In this document: positions 36,774 to 45,529 of the stretch, in pieces
Position numbering within the stretch: position 1 is the stretch's first letter
How the letters are laid out: each line of letters opens with the position of its first letter
NCBI RefSeq assembly: GCF_900107585.1
Contig: NZ_FNQM01000012.1
Location: forward strand, 44,129-108,128
From: Rubrimonas cliftonensis
GTDB taxonomy: Bacteria > Pseudomonadota > Alphaproteobacteria > Rhodobacterales > Rhodobacteraceae
Direction of reading: 5' to 3'
Length of the DNA stretch: 64,000 bases
Made by a program: the position numbers and the translations under genes
The notes under the pieces: generated by a model
What the model was told of the DNA's origin: nothing
Seen by the model: the letters and a program-made list of their open reading frames with translations, nothing else
Database searches by the model: none

Positions 36774-36920
36774 CCTCCTTTTTCAGTTTTCCGGCTCGTT
36801 CTCGACCGGTGTCTGCTTCGGGGATAATGCGCCGTCGCCATGGCCAAACAGCCTGATTTTGCGCCATGCGCAGACCGCGCGGCGCATTCTGCCCGCGCTC
36901 GCCGGGCTGATCCGTCCGTT

Positions 36921-37412
36921 TCAGCTGCGCGGCCTCGGCGCGAGTCGCGCGAGGTTTGGCGGCGCGTTCTTGATGCGCCGCGTGACGATATACGTCATGT
37001 AGCGGTCGATCCCCAGCTCGGCCTCCAGCAGGCGCGTCATCAGGTCCTGGAAGGCGGCCATGTTGGCGCTGGCGACCTTGAGCACATAGTCCATGCCGCC
37101 ACCGGTCGCGACGCATTCGGTGATCTCGTCGAGCCGGCGGACCTCCGCCTCGAACCGGTCGAAATCGGCCTTGCGATGGTGCGTGAGCGAGACCGTGACG
37201 AAGACTTCCGTGAAATGGGCGATGCGCTCGATGGCGATGTCGGCGCCGTAGCCGCGGATGATCCCCGCCGTCTCCAGCCGCTTCAGCCGCGCCCAGCACG
37301 GCGTCGGCGACAGGTTGACGAGTTCGGAGAGCTTCGCGCGGCTCAGCGGGCCATGTTTCTGCACGGCGCCGAGAATACGGATGTCGACGGCGTCGAGGCC
37401 TACCCTGGTCAT
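36921..37412 (-). CDS. Lrp/AsnC-family transcriptional regulator
   Basis: This 163-residue regulator has an N-terminal winged helix-turn-helix (LDAVDIRILGAVQKHGPLSR then LSPTPCWARLKRLETAGII, residues 6-52) and a C-terminal RAM ligand-binding domain (FVTVSL, CVATGGGMDYVLKV, ITRYMTYIV-like DRYMTYIVTRRIK). It lies directly upstream of the demethylase-MTHFR-metF genes on the same strand and probably senses their substrate or an amino acid (inference). Confidence 0.92.
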   Translation of the reverse strand: MTRVGLDAVDIRILGAVQKHGPLSRAKLSELVNLSPTPCWARLKRLETAGIIRGYGADIAIERIAHFTEVFVTVSLTHHRKADFDRFEAEVRRLDEITECVATGGGMDYVLKVASANMAAFQDLMTRLLEAELGIDRYMTYIVTRRIKNAPPNLARLAPRPRS

Positions 37413-37729
37413 GGCGCTCGCCGTCGCCCGTCCCCGCCCCGGCTTGCCGCCGCGGCCGCGGCGATCGCCCCATCGAAGCAGCGCTGTCGCATCGACCTCC
37501 CCTCGTCATGCGCCTTGGCGGGCCGCGCCCGGCCTCTGGAAGCCTGTGATACGTCCGCCGCCCGGCGCTGAGGCGCAGGCAGGGACCGGAGAGTGCCCCC
37601 TGATTCCTGCGGGAATCAAGGCCGCAGGCGCCGATCGGCGTCGGCGTCCGTCGCCGGGCGTGGCGCAGGTCCGCGACGCGCTCGCCCTCGAGACGGCTCG
37701 GGCCTCCGCCGCCAGCAGTCCGGAGCGAT
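37413..37729. other. Intergenic stretch without a recognisable gene
   Basis: About 317 bases separate the Lrp gene start from the TRAP permease remnant. Only frame shadows are present. It must contain the promoter for the Lrp gene, but no convincing -35/-10 pair stands out. The right part probably includes the frameshifted end of the permease remnant. Confidence 0.5.
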
Positions 37730-37927
37730 GACGGCGGCCACGCCGCAAGCGCCTGCGCGACGCCGATGACGATCATCCCGACGAGAACCAGCCCGACGAG
37801 AAACAGCCCGACAGGCGGCCACGCGGCGCGATGAAGGCGGTCCATGGCGACATCCGCCGCCGCCCCCCTGAAGGCGAGCATGGCATAGCCGAAAGGGGCC
37901 GTGATCCCGCCGAGCGTACCGTTCAGC
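37730..37927 (-). pseudogene. C-terminal fragment of a TRAP transporter large permease (DctM type)
   Basis: The leftward frame encodes NGTLGGITAPFGYAMLAFRG then MDRLHRAAWPPVGLFLVG and a final hydrophobic helix. This is the conserved end of DctM permeases, where TPPFG is diagnostic (here TAPFG). The fragment begins exactly at the left end of the IS5-family element, so the insertion or a linked deletion removed the first 350 or so residues. The missing part is not found on the other side of the element. It is distinct from the intact permease at 47223-48551. Confidence 0.75.
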
Positions 37928-37981
37928 GGCATTGTCGCACAAAGGCGGCGTGGGGCGTGAGGGCCGTTTTTCCCATCTGCG

Positions 37982-38978
37982 TCATGCCACGCGGACGATC
38001 TCGGCGGCGCCGACAGCGTTGAAGCGGTTCATGGGGGCGACGCGGATGTGGATTTCGGCTGTCTGACGGTCGGGGTCTCTTGAAGCGATGCGCTCGCCGA
38101 AGGCCTTGAAGCAGCGCATCCTTGCTTCGGCGCGACTGCGGGCGTGGTGTCCTGTCCACCGCTTCCAGAATGCGCGGTCGTAGTGACGCGTGGCGCGCAG
38201 GGTTTCGTTGCGCGCCCGGGCGGCTGGGCAGTCCTCCTTCCACGGTCGGCCGTTCTTGCGGATGGGAATGATCGCCGTGGCGCCGCGTGCGATGATGGCG
38301 CTGTGGCAGCGGCGGGTGTCGCAGGCGCCGTCCGCGGTCACGGCGCCGACGTCTTCGCATTCAGGGGTCTGGTCGAGCAGGTCCGGCAGGACGGGGCTGT
38401 CGCCTGCCCGGCTTGGGGGTGAACTCGACCGCGCGAATGTCGGAGGTCGCCGTGTCCATGGCCAGGTGGACCTTGCGCCATTGGCGCCGCCCCTGAACGC
38501 CATGATTGCGGGCCTGCCACTCGCCATCGCCGAACAACTTGGCGTCGGTGCTGTCCACCAGCAGGTTCAACGGCACGGCGATAGGGGATCTGCACTTTCA
38601 GCGTCTTCTGTCGGCGACACAATTTGGAGTAGTCGGGAACGGGCCAGCCCGGCCCGGCAGGCGCAGGAGACTGGCGACCTTCCCGGCGGTCTGTCGCGGT
38701 GGCGACTTGAACCTTCCCGGGGCTCCGCCCGCTCAGGGCTGATAACAGTCCACCGGACTGTTTTCCGGGCGCCCCTCACCCTTGATCGACCGGCAGAAGT
38801 GGACCGCCTCATTCGAGAACACCGGCGGGCGGCCCTCATGCGGCGCGTGCCAGGCCATCGCCTTGTCCAGCCAGATCAGCAGCGACCCGCGCTTGCAGAG
38901 CGCAGGGTTGTAGCCGGACCAGTTCGTCGAGGGGTAGCGGGCGGGCTTGGGCTTGGGCTTGGGCTTGGGCTTGGTCAT
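37982..38978 (-). pseudogene. Frameshifted IS5-family DDE transposase
   Basis: The pieces together cover most of a transposase but in different frames. The start (38978) gives KPARYPSTNWSGYNPALCKR and MAWHAPHEGRPPVFSNEAV, then a stop near 38733. Later pieces give RRQKTLKVQIPYR, NLLVDSTDAKLFGDGEWQAR, GRRQWRKVHLAMDTATSDIR (first catalytic Asp), VTADGACDTRRCHSAI (second Asp) and NRFNAVGAAEIVRVA at the end. At least two frameshifts and an altered stretch after FSNEAV show that it is inactive. Confidence 0.88.
38943..38972 (-). repeat. Five hexamer repeats encoding Lys-Pro in the transposase N-terminus
   Basis: Five tandem copies of GGGCTT on the plus strand encode (Lys-Pro)5 directly after the start codon of the transposase remnant. 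Such slippage-prone repeats can vary in number. Confidence 0.9.
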
Positions 38979-39058
38979 GCCACCCGTCTAAATGCATGGA
39001 TTCTTGATGTGAATCCTTCGCAGCCAGAGTTCTGCAACGGTGCCGGTGAATCCGGCGC

Positions 39059-39760
39059 TTGGTGCGGGGCCCGCTGTCCGCCGACCTTCTAGGCCTGCAG
39101 CCGTCCAAGGCCTGCGCCGACGGCGCGATGACGCTGTCGCTCGCCGCGGACCGGCCGCGGCGCGGCGTCGTGTTGATGCCGCACCATCTGGCCTTCAGAT
39201 GGAGCCGTTGGCCCGAGGTCGCCCTGAAGGCGCCGGCGCTGCTGTTCGGGGTCGCGGCTTGTGGAACGACGGGGACCGTGGCCGCGCGGGCGATTTCGGT
39301 CCTCGGCATGGTGATCTTCGCCATGGGCTCGGTGCGGCGCATGACCGGGCTGAGCCCATGGCGGCAGATGTGCGGGCTCTCGCGCACGGTCGCGTCGTTG
39401 ACCGCGATGGCCGGCGCAATGCTGGCGCTGCGCCCCGCCGCAGTCGACGGGACGGGGCCGCTTCGCCTTCTGGTCGAGACGGCCCTCGCCGGCGCGGCGG
39501 GGCTGGTTGTCTTCGGGGAGGCGCTTGCGGGACTTTGGGAGCTTGCGGGCAGGCCGCCTGGGTTCGAGGCGCTGATCGTCCAGCGCCTGCGCGATCTGGC
39601 GGCGCGCAGGCTGGGCGCGCCCGTTCCACGGGGCCGTTCGGCGCGCGCGGCCGATGAAACGGAGGATCGATCATGGGGCCGTCAGGACCGGGAGGCGCTG
39701 GCCTCGTCATCGCGTCGCTGGAGCTACCCGAAGCGCCCGCCACGTTGGCGGCGCAGTTGA
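39059..39760 (+). pseudogene. C-terminal fragment of a polysaccharide flippase-like (Wzx/MATE-type) membrane protein
   Basis: The frame encodes several hydrophobic segments: PALLFGVAACGTTGTVAARA then ISVLGMVIFAMGSVRRMTGL, VASLTAMAGAMLALRPA and LVETALAGAAGLVVFGEALA, ending in a basic tail (RPPGFEALIVQRLRDLAARR). The pattern of small-residue helices with RRxTGxSPWRQ between them resembles the last helices of lipopolysaccharide/exopolysaccharide flippases. The N-terminal two-thirds is missing at the IS boundary. The assignment is by resemblance only. Its end overlaps the broken glycosyltransferase, fitting a decayed polysaccharide locus. Confidence 0.5.
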
Positions 39761-40808
39761 TGCGGCAGACACTGCAACCCGCCAAGTTCGTCCTGTCGGT
39801 CGTCGATCGGGCCGACGCCCGTCGGACGAAACGCTGGCGTCGCTCGCGGACGGCGTCGCCGTCGAGGTGGCGACCGGCTCAAAGGGCCTGCGCGCGCAGC
39901 GCAACCGCGGCATCGCGCGCGCGGCGGCGCACTGCGGCTTTCAGGTGTTCTTCGACGATGATTTCGTGCCGTCGCGCTTCGCGCTGGAGGGCGTGACGCG
40001 GTGCTTCCACGCCAACCCCGACGTCGCCGGGATCACCGGGGTCGTGCTGGCGGACGGGATCACCGGACCCGGCATCTCCGGCGCAGAAGCTGAGCGCATC
40101 GTCGCCGCGTATGGCGCCGAGCGCGCCGGCCCGGACGCCGGCGTGCTGCGCGAGCGCCCGAGCCTCTACGGCTGCAACATGGCCTTTCGCCAAGGCATGG
40201 TCGAAGGGATGGTTTTCGAAGAGCGCCTGCCGCTCTACGGATGGCAGGAGGACGTCGACGTCAGCATGCGCGCCCGTGCGCGCGGCCGGATGGTCGTCGC
40301 CGCGGGTTTCGTCGGCGTGCACTGCGGGGTCAAGGCCGGCCGAGAGAAGCGGGGGCAGCGCCTCGGCTACAGCCAGATCGCCAACCCGATCTATCTGGTG
40401 CGCAAGGGCGTGATGCCGCGCCGCGAGGCTGCCCGGCTCTGCCTGCGCAACCTCCTCGCTAACCACGGCAAGCTTCTGACGCCGGAGCCCCGGGTGGATC
40501 GGCGCGGCCGCACGCTGGGCAACTGGAAGGCGCTTCGCGACTGGACCGCGGGACGCCTGCATCCCGAGCGGATCATGGAGATCTGCCCTCCATTTTCCCG
40601 GATCGCCGGATCACGCCGGCGCGACCAGGATGAACCGAAGCCTGTCGCCGAACGCCTCGACGCCATCGCCGAGCGATGCGCGCGCAGCGTGGTCGCGGGG
40701 GGCTTTCCGGGCCGGGAGCCGTCGAGCGTCACGCCGTTCAGCCAGGCCCGCAGGTCGAGATCGCGGGAGACGGACGCGCTTCACGGGTCGACGCGGACGG
40801 CGTTGTGA
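39673..40808 (+). pseudogene. Frameshifted family 2 glycosyltransferase
   Basis: The first frame (from ATG 39673) reads GLVIASLELPEAPATLAAQL and PAKFVLSVVDRADAR, the N-terminal nucleotide-binding part. Near 39825 homology jumps to another frame: SDETLASLADGVAVEVATGS, LRAQRNRGI, FFDDDFVP (the DxD metal site), YGCNMAFR and YGWQEDVDVSMRARARGR. One base appears lost at the junction. The second frame has no natural end near LHPERIMEI and runs on to 40808. A sequencing error cannot be excluded. Confidence 0.8.
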
Positions 40809-40954
40809 GCGCCGACCTCGGGGCGGACCCGGTTCGGCGCATCGACCATGTTCCCGGTGCGGTTCAAACCGCCGGGCGAAGGCCGGCGCCATGGCGGCGT
40901 CGCGCGTGGCGTCGACCGCGTGGCGCTCCGGCGGCGCATGACGCCTTCGCGGCT

Positions 40955-41644
40955 TCAACGACGCGCCGCGCTCGCCGTGACGCCCGCCGCGGCCCCGGAC
41001 GGCGCTTCGAGGCCGAAAGCGTACAGGAACCGGTCGACCGCATGGGTTATCGCAACCGAAGGGTCGTCGGGGCATGGCATGCGGTAGATGTGCTGGCGGA
41101 TGCCGATGTAGACAATCCCGCCATGGAGGTTCCAGATGTCCTCCATCGTAGGCGGCGGGCCGGAACGGGCGGACTCCGCCAGCTCGGCGAGCAACGGCCC
41201 CAGAATCACCTTGCCGAGATGGTCGAGATAGCGCCGGTTCAGCGCCGCGCCGGCGAGCCCCGAGAACATGAAGATGCGCATCCACTCGTACTGGAAGATC
41301 AGCTCGCTGTACTCGGTGTAGAACGCGAGCAGCCTCGCGCGCAGCGGCGTCGACCGGTCCTGCAGCCGCTCCGGCCAGTCGGGCGAAAGCCGGTCCAGAT
41401 AGACGCGCGCATACACCGCCTCGACCAGCTCCTCCTTCGTCGCGAAGTAGTTGAAAAGAAGCGACTGCGTGATGCCGAGGCGGCGGGCCAGGTCGCGCGT
41501 CGCGCCCTCGATGCCGACATCGGCGAAAAACGCGACCGCGCCATCGACGATCTGGCGGCGCCGCTCGTCGGGAGGGAGACGGCGCCGAACGGCCCGCTCC
41601 CCCGTCTCGCTATGCTCCGCCCCGCTGGTTTCGGCCATCCGCAT
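40955..41644 (-). CDS. TetR/AcrR-family transcriptional regulator
   Basis: This 229-residue regulator has a TetR N-terminal helix-turn-helix (RRQIVDGAVAFFADVG then RDLARRLGITQSLLFNYFAT, residues about 30-70) and a helical ligand-binding domain with several aromatic residues (FYTEYSELIFQYEWMRIFMF). ATG 41644 or the in-frame ATG 41638 (better spaced from GGGGGA) can start it. It diverges from the molybdenum-hydroxylase genes, with 130 bases between, so it most likely controls them and the TRAP transporter behind them. Confidence 0.92.
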   Translation of the reverse strand: MRMAETSGAEHSETGERAVRRRLPPDERRRQIVDGAVAFFADVGIEGATRDLARRLGITQSLLFNYFATKEELVEAVYARVYLDRLSPDWPERLQDRSTPLRARLLAFYTEYSELIFQYEWMRIFMFSGLAGAALNRRYLDHLGKVILGPLLAELAESARSGPPPTMEDIWNLHGGIVYIGIRQHIYRMPCPDDPSVAITHAVDRFLYAFGLEAPSGAAAGVTASAARR

Positions 41645-41696
41645 CCCCCGACTGCGCCCCGAAGCATGTTCCGCTTGCAAAGCGGCGCGCAATATA

Positions 41697-41708
41697 GATC
41701 ATTCGATC
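41697..41708. promoter_or_regulatory. Possible TetR operator between the regulator and the hydroxylase operon
   Basis: The site GATC-ATTC-GATC is an imperfect palindrome inside an unusually AT-rich patch (AATATAGATCATTCGATCAA), 53 bases before the tetR start and 67 bases before the first hydroxylase gene. Similar GATCA-type half sites are common TetR targets. The assignment rests only on symmetry and position. Confidence 0.35.
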
Positions 41709-41774
41709 AAGAGCGATGAGCACGCGCTCAATAACAGCCTGAAACGGGCGCAGGGGGGAAGCGGAGATGAAGCC

Positions 41775-42608
41775 ATGAAGGCTTCGGTCGGAGGGTATGC
41801 GCGCGCGAGGGATCTGCGCCACGCGCTCGAGCTGCTGTCAGTTGCAGGCGAAGCGGGACGCGTGCTCGCGGGCGGGCAGAGCCTCGTCGCCGCGCTCAAC
41901 ATGCGGCTCACCGCAGGCGACATCCTTGTGGACATCTCCGCGCTCGGCGCCTGTCGCGGCGTCGACGACGCGGGCGACAGCCTGCGCATCGGCGCACTCA
42001 CCCGCCATGTCGAGATCGCCGAGGATCCTCTGGTGCGCGCCCATGCGCCGATGCTGGCCGAGGCGGTCGGGCTGATCGCCCACGCCGCCATCCGCAATCG
42101 CGGCACCATCGGCGGCGCCATCGCCCATGCCGACCCGGCGGCGGAGTTTCCGGCCTGCGCGCTGGCGCTCGGCGCGGAATTCGAGGTCGAGAGCCTCTCG
42201 GGGCCCAGGACCATCCCGGCGGCGGCGTTCTTCCGCGACACCTTCGAGACCGCGCTGGCGCCCGGCGAGATTCTGACGGCGGTCATCGTCCCGAAAGCCG
42301 CCGAAGCCGAGGCGCAGGTCATCGAGGAGGTCGCGCGTCGCTGCGGCGACTACGCGCTCGCTGGCCTCTGCCTGACGCGCCGGGCCGGGCGGCACAGGCT
42401 CGCGCTGTTCTCGCTGGGACCGCGGCCGATGCTCGCCGAGCGCGCCATGGCGGCGCTCGACGCGGGCGACATGGCGGGGGCGGCGGCTGCGCTGAAGGCG
42501 GAGATCGACCCGCCTTCGGACACGCAGGCCAGCGCCGCCTATCGCCGCCATCTCGCAGGCGTGCTCCTGCGCCGCGCGGCGGCCCGGATCGAAGGAGGCG
42601 CGGCGTGA
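41775..42608 (+). CDS. Molybdenum hydroxylase FAD-binding subunit (CoxM/XdhB-like)
   Basis: This 277-residue protein passes electrons from the 2Fe-2S subunit to its acceptor through FAD. FAD-binding motifs are VLAGGQSLVAALNMRL (near residues 34-49) and RNRGTIGGAIAHADPAAEFP (near 110-129). Length is normal for the medium subunit. ATG 41775 follows GGAGATGAAGCC. Its stop overlaps the GTG of the small subunit gene. The gene order medium-small-large is the one seen in CO dehydrogenase-like and other aldehyde oxidase/xanthine dehydrogenase-family operons. Confidence 0.94.
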   Translation: MKASVGGYARARDLRHALELLSVAGEAGRVLAGGQSLVAALNMRLTAGDILVDISALGACRGVDDAGDSLRIGALTRHVEIAEDPLVRAHAPMLAEAVGLIAHAAIRNRGTIGGAIAHADPAAEFPACALALGAEFEVESLSGPRTIPAAAFFRDTFETALAPGEILTAVIVPKAAEAEAQVIEEVARRCGDYALAGLCLTRRAGRHRLALFSLGPRPMLAERAMAALDAGDMAGAAAALKAEIDPPSDTQASAAYRRHLAGVLLRRAAARIEGGAA

Positions 42609-43105
42609 CGGACATGTTTCCGCAGCAGATCGACGTGGCGCTGAGCGTCAACGGCGAGGCGGTCGAGGCGCGCGTGCCGGCGGGCCGCCACCTGATCGAC
42701 TTCCTGCGGCTAGACCTCGGCCTGACCGGCGCCCATGCCGGCTGCGAGCACGGCGTCTGCGGCGCCTGCACGGTGCGCGTCGACGGCCGGTCCGTGCGCG
42801 GCTGCCTCATGCTCGCGGCTCAGGCCCATGGCGCCGAGGTCTGGACCGTCGAGGGCCTGTCCGAGACCGGCGAGATCGCCGATCTCCAGGAAGCCTTCGT
42901 GGCGCGCAACGCGCTGCAATGCGGCTTCTGCACCCCCGGGATGCTGGTCGCGGCGCAGGAGCTCGTCGCCAGCGCCCCGGCGCCGACGCGCGAGCAGATC
43001 CGCGAGCGCCTGTCGGGCAACTACTGCCGCTGCACCGGCTACGAGGCGATCATCGACGCGGTCGAAGCCGTCGCGCAGGCGCGCGCCGGAGGGGCGGCGC
43101 GATGA
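42605..43105 (+). CDS. Molybdenum hydroxylase 2Fe-2S subunit (CoxS-like)
   Basis: This 166-residue protein binds two 2Fe-2S clusters. The plant-ferredoxin cluster is held by CEHGVCGACTVRVDG and the Cys of VRGCLML (residues about 44-66). The second cluster is held by CGFCTPGM and NYCRCTGYE (about 104-141). The start is GTG at 42605, overlapping the previous stop (GTGA). It is coupled again to the large subunit by ATGA. Length is typical for the small subunit. Confidence 0.96.
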   Translation: MTDMFPQQIDVALSVNGEAVEARVPAGRHLIDFLRLDLGLTGAHAGCEHGVCGACTVRVDGRSVRGCLMLAAQAHGAEVWTVEGLSETGEIADLQEAFVARNALQCGFCTPGMLVAAQELVASAPAPTREQIRERLSGNYCRCTGYEAIIDAVEAVAQARAGGAAR

Positions 43106-45483
43106 GCATCCGTTTCGGCGACCCAGACCGCCCCAACTCCTACATCGGCAGGACGGTCCCGCGCCCCAACGCGCCGCGTCTAGCGCAGGGCCGCGGGCGC
43201 TATGTCGACGATCTGGCGCCGCCGCGCATGGTCCATGTCGCCTTCGTGCGCTCGCCCCACGCCCATGCCCGCCTCGGCGCCGTCGAGACGGCGGCGGCGC
43301 GGGCGGTCAAGGGCGTGCTGCGCGTCTTCACCGGGGCGGAGATCGCCGCCGTGTGCAGCCCGTGGGTCGCGGTGCTGGCGCATCTGAAAGGGCTGAAGTC
43401 GCCGCCGCAGCACGCCCTCGCCGTCGACCGCGCCTGCTGGGTCGGCGAGCCGGTGGCCGCCGTCGTCGCTGCGAGCCGCGCCGCGGCCGAGGAGGGCGCG
43501 GCCCTTGTGGACGTGGCGTACGAGCCGCTGCCGGCCGTCACCGACATGATGAGCGCGCTCGACCCCGAGACCCCGGTCATCCACCCCGATCTGGGCGACA
43601 ACCTCGCCTTCCGCCGGCTTCACCACGAAGGCGACGTCGAGGCGGCCTTCGCGGGCGCGCACAAGGTCGTGGCCGCCCGGTTCCGCACCGCGCGCCACAC
43701 CGGCGTCACGCCCGAACCGCGCTCGATCCTGGTGGACTGGAACCCCGCGGAGGGCCAGCTCACCGCCTGGCACGCGACACAGGCGCCGCACATGATGCAG
43801 ACCGTCTTCGCGCAGCATCTCGCCGTGCCCGAAGCCCGCGTGCGGGTGATCTGCGAGGATGTCGGCGGCTCCTATGGCGTCAAAGTGCATGTCTATCCCG
43901 ACGAGATGGCCACCGCGGCGATCGCGAAGATCATGGGCCGCCCGGTGAAGTTCGTCGCGGACCGGCTGGAGAGCTTCGGCAGCGACATCCACGCCCGCGA
44001 CCACGAGATTTCCGCCCGGCTGGCGGTGGATGCGGACGGCCGCATCCTCGCGATGGACGTCGACGACTGGACTGCGATCGGACCCTATTCCGTCTATCCG
44101 CGAACCTCAGCCATCGAGGGCAACCAGGTGGTGAACCTCTGCGGCGGACCCTACGCCTTCGCCGACTACCGCGCGCAGACCACCGTGGTCTTCCAGAACA
44201 AGACGCCCACCTGCCAGTACCGCGCCGTCGGCCACCCCATCGCCGTGGCGATCACCGAAGGGCTGGTCGACATGGCTGCGGCTGAACTGGGGATGGACCC
44301 GGTGGAGATCCGCCGGCGCAACTTCTACGCCGACGACGCCTATCCCGTGACTTCGCCGGCGAAGATGCGCTTCGAGGGCCTTTCGCATCACGCCTCGATG
44401 GACAAGCTCCTGACGCTGATGGACCTCGACGCCCTGCGCGCCGACCAGGCGGAGGCGCGGTCGCGGGGCGTGCATCGCGGTCTCGGCTTCGCCAGCTTCA
44501 TCGAGCTGACCAACCCTTCGCCCTTCATGTACGGCATCGGCGGCGCCCGCATCTCGGCGCAGGACGGCTGCACCGTGCGGATGGACCCCGACGGCTCGAT
44601 CGTCGCGCTCTCCGGCGTGACCGAACAGGGGCAGGGCACGGAGGCGATGCTGTCGCAGGTGGTCGCCGAGGGCGTCGGCGTGCGCCCGGAGGCGGTCCGC
44701 GTCGTCACCGGCGACACGCAGGTGACGCCTTACGGCGGCGGCACCTGGGCCTCGCGCGGGGCCGGCATCGGCGGCGAGGCGGCGCTCCTGTCGGCGCGCG
44801 CGCTGCGCGGCGCCATCCTCGAGGTGGCGGCGGCGATGCTGCAGGCCGACGCCGCGACGCTCGACATCCGCGACGGCGTGGTGGTCGACGCTGAAGGCGG
44901 CGCGGCGCGCCTGCCGCTGGAGGAGCTCGGCCGCATCGTCTATTTCCGCGGCGACACGCTGCCGAAGGGGCTGCCGCGCGAACTGGTGCAGACGCGGCAC
45001 TTCATCACCTCGGACTACCCCTTCGCCTTCACCAACGGCGTGCAGGCCTCCTGGCTCGAAGTCGACGTCGAGACCGGCGTCGTGACGCTCCTGAAGCACT
45101 GGTGCGTGGAGGATTGCGGGCGCGTCATCAACCCCCAGCTCGTCGACGAGCAGATCCGCGGCGGCATCGTGCAGGGCCTCGGCGGCGCGCTCTACGAAGA
45201 AATCCACTACGACGCCGACGGGCAGCTGCTGAACGGCTCGATGGCCGACTACCTCGTGCCGATGGCCGCCGAGATGCCCGACATGGTGATCGGCCATGTC
45301 GAGACGCCGACGCGGGAGAGCATGCTCGGCGCCAAGGGCGCCGGCGAAGCCGGCACGGCGGGCGCGCCGGCGGCGGTGATGAACGCGATCAACGACGCCC
45401 TGCGCCCGCTCGGCGCACAGGTGACGGAAATGCCCTTCACGCCTGAGCGCATCCTGCGCGCGCTCGGCGCCCTCGACGACTGA
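43102..45483 (+). CDS. Molybdenum hydroxylase large (molybdopterin-binding) subunit
   Basis: This 793-residue subunit carries the molybdenum cofactor. The N-terminal domain has RVEDxRLxxGxGxYxDD-like ARLAQGRGRYVDDL. Cofactor-binding segments include EDVGGSYGVKVHVYPDE (near residue 252), QYRAVGHP (near 373; resembles form II rather than the CO dehydrogenase AYRCSFR loop), EQGQGTEAMLSQVVAEG and the catalytic Glu in GAKGAGEAGTAGAPAA near residue 752. It is therefore not a form I CO dehydrogenase. The substrate is an unknown N-heterocycle, aldehyde or related compound. It is followed after 46 bases by the TRAP genes. Confidence 0.93.
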   Translation: MSIRFGDPDRPNSYIGRTVPRPNAPRLAQGRGRYVDDLAPPRMVHVAFVRSPHAHARLGAVETAAARAVKGVLRVFTGAEIAAVCSPWVAVLAHLKGLKSPPQHALAVDRACWVGEPVAAVVAASRAAAEEGAALVDVAYEPLPAVTDMMSALDPETPVIHPDLGDNLAFRRLHHEGDVEAAFAGAHKVVAARFRTARHTGVTPEPRSILVDWNPAEGQLTAWHATQAPHMMQTVFAQHLAVPEARVRVICEDVGGSYGVKVHVYPDEMATAAIAKIMGRPVKFVADRLESFGSDIHARDHEISARLAVDADGRILAMDVDDWTAIGPYSVYPRTSAIEGNQVVNLCGGPYAFADYRAQTTVVFQNKTPTCQYRAVGHPIAVAITEGLVDMAAAELGMDPVEIRRRNFYADDAYPVTSPAKMRFEGLSHHASMDKLLTLMDLDALRADQAEARSRGVHRGLGFASFIELTNPSPFMYGIGGARISAQDGCTVRMDPDGSIVALSGVTEQGQGTEAMLSQVVAEGVGVRPEAVRVVTGDTQVTPYGGGTWASRGAGIGGEAALLSARALRGAILEVAAAMLQADAATLDIRDGVVVDAEGGAARLPLEELGRIVYFRGDTLPKGLPRELVQTRHFITSDYPFAFTNGVQASWLEVDVETGVVTLLKHWCVEDCGRVINPQLVDEQIRGGIVQGLGGALYEEIHYDADGQLLNGSMADYLVPMAAEMPDMVIGHVETPTRESMLGAKGAGEAGTAGAPAAVMNAINDALRPLGAQVTEMPFTPERILRALGALDD

Positions 45484-45529
45484 ACCCAATCGGGGCCCGC
45501 AAGAAGGCGCCCGCCAGAGGAGGACACCC

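Larger units (their letters stand above)
37928..39044 (-). mobile_element. Decayed IS5-family insertion sequence
   Basis: An approximately 1.1-kb element carries a broken IS5-type transposase read leftward. Candidate imperfect terminal inverted repeats are GGCATTGTCGCACAAAG at the left end and, in complement, GGCACCGTTGCAGAACT at the right end, matching at about 13 of 17 positions. No target-site duplication was evident. It sits between a TRAP permease fragment and a flippase-like fragment, so it marks a rearrangement point. Confidence 0.75.

Noticed and set aside
35503..37932. An 809-residue leftward frame across the demethylase and Lrp genes
   Set aside because: Only its first 65 or so residues (the TRAP permease fragment) resemble a protein; the rest is out of frame with the genuine genes.
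40611..41285. Leftward 224-residue frame beside the broken glycosyltransferase
   Set aside because: The last 25 residues look protein-like (GDGVEAFGDRLRFILVAPA), so it may be the tail of a decayed gene, but most of the frame overlaps the TetR gene and matches nothing.
43102..45483. Carbon monoxide dehydrogenase large subunit
   Set aside because: The active-site loop is QYRAVGHP rather than AYRCSFR, so the form I enzyme is excluded.
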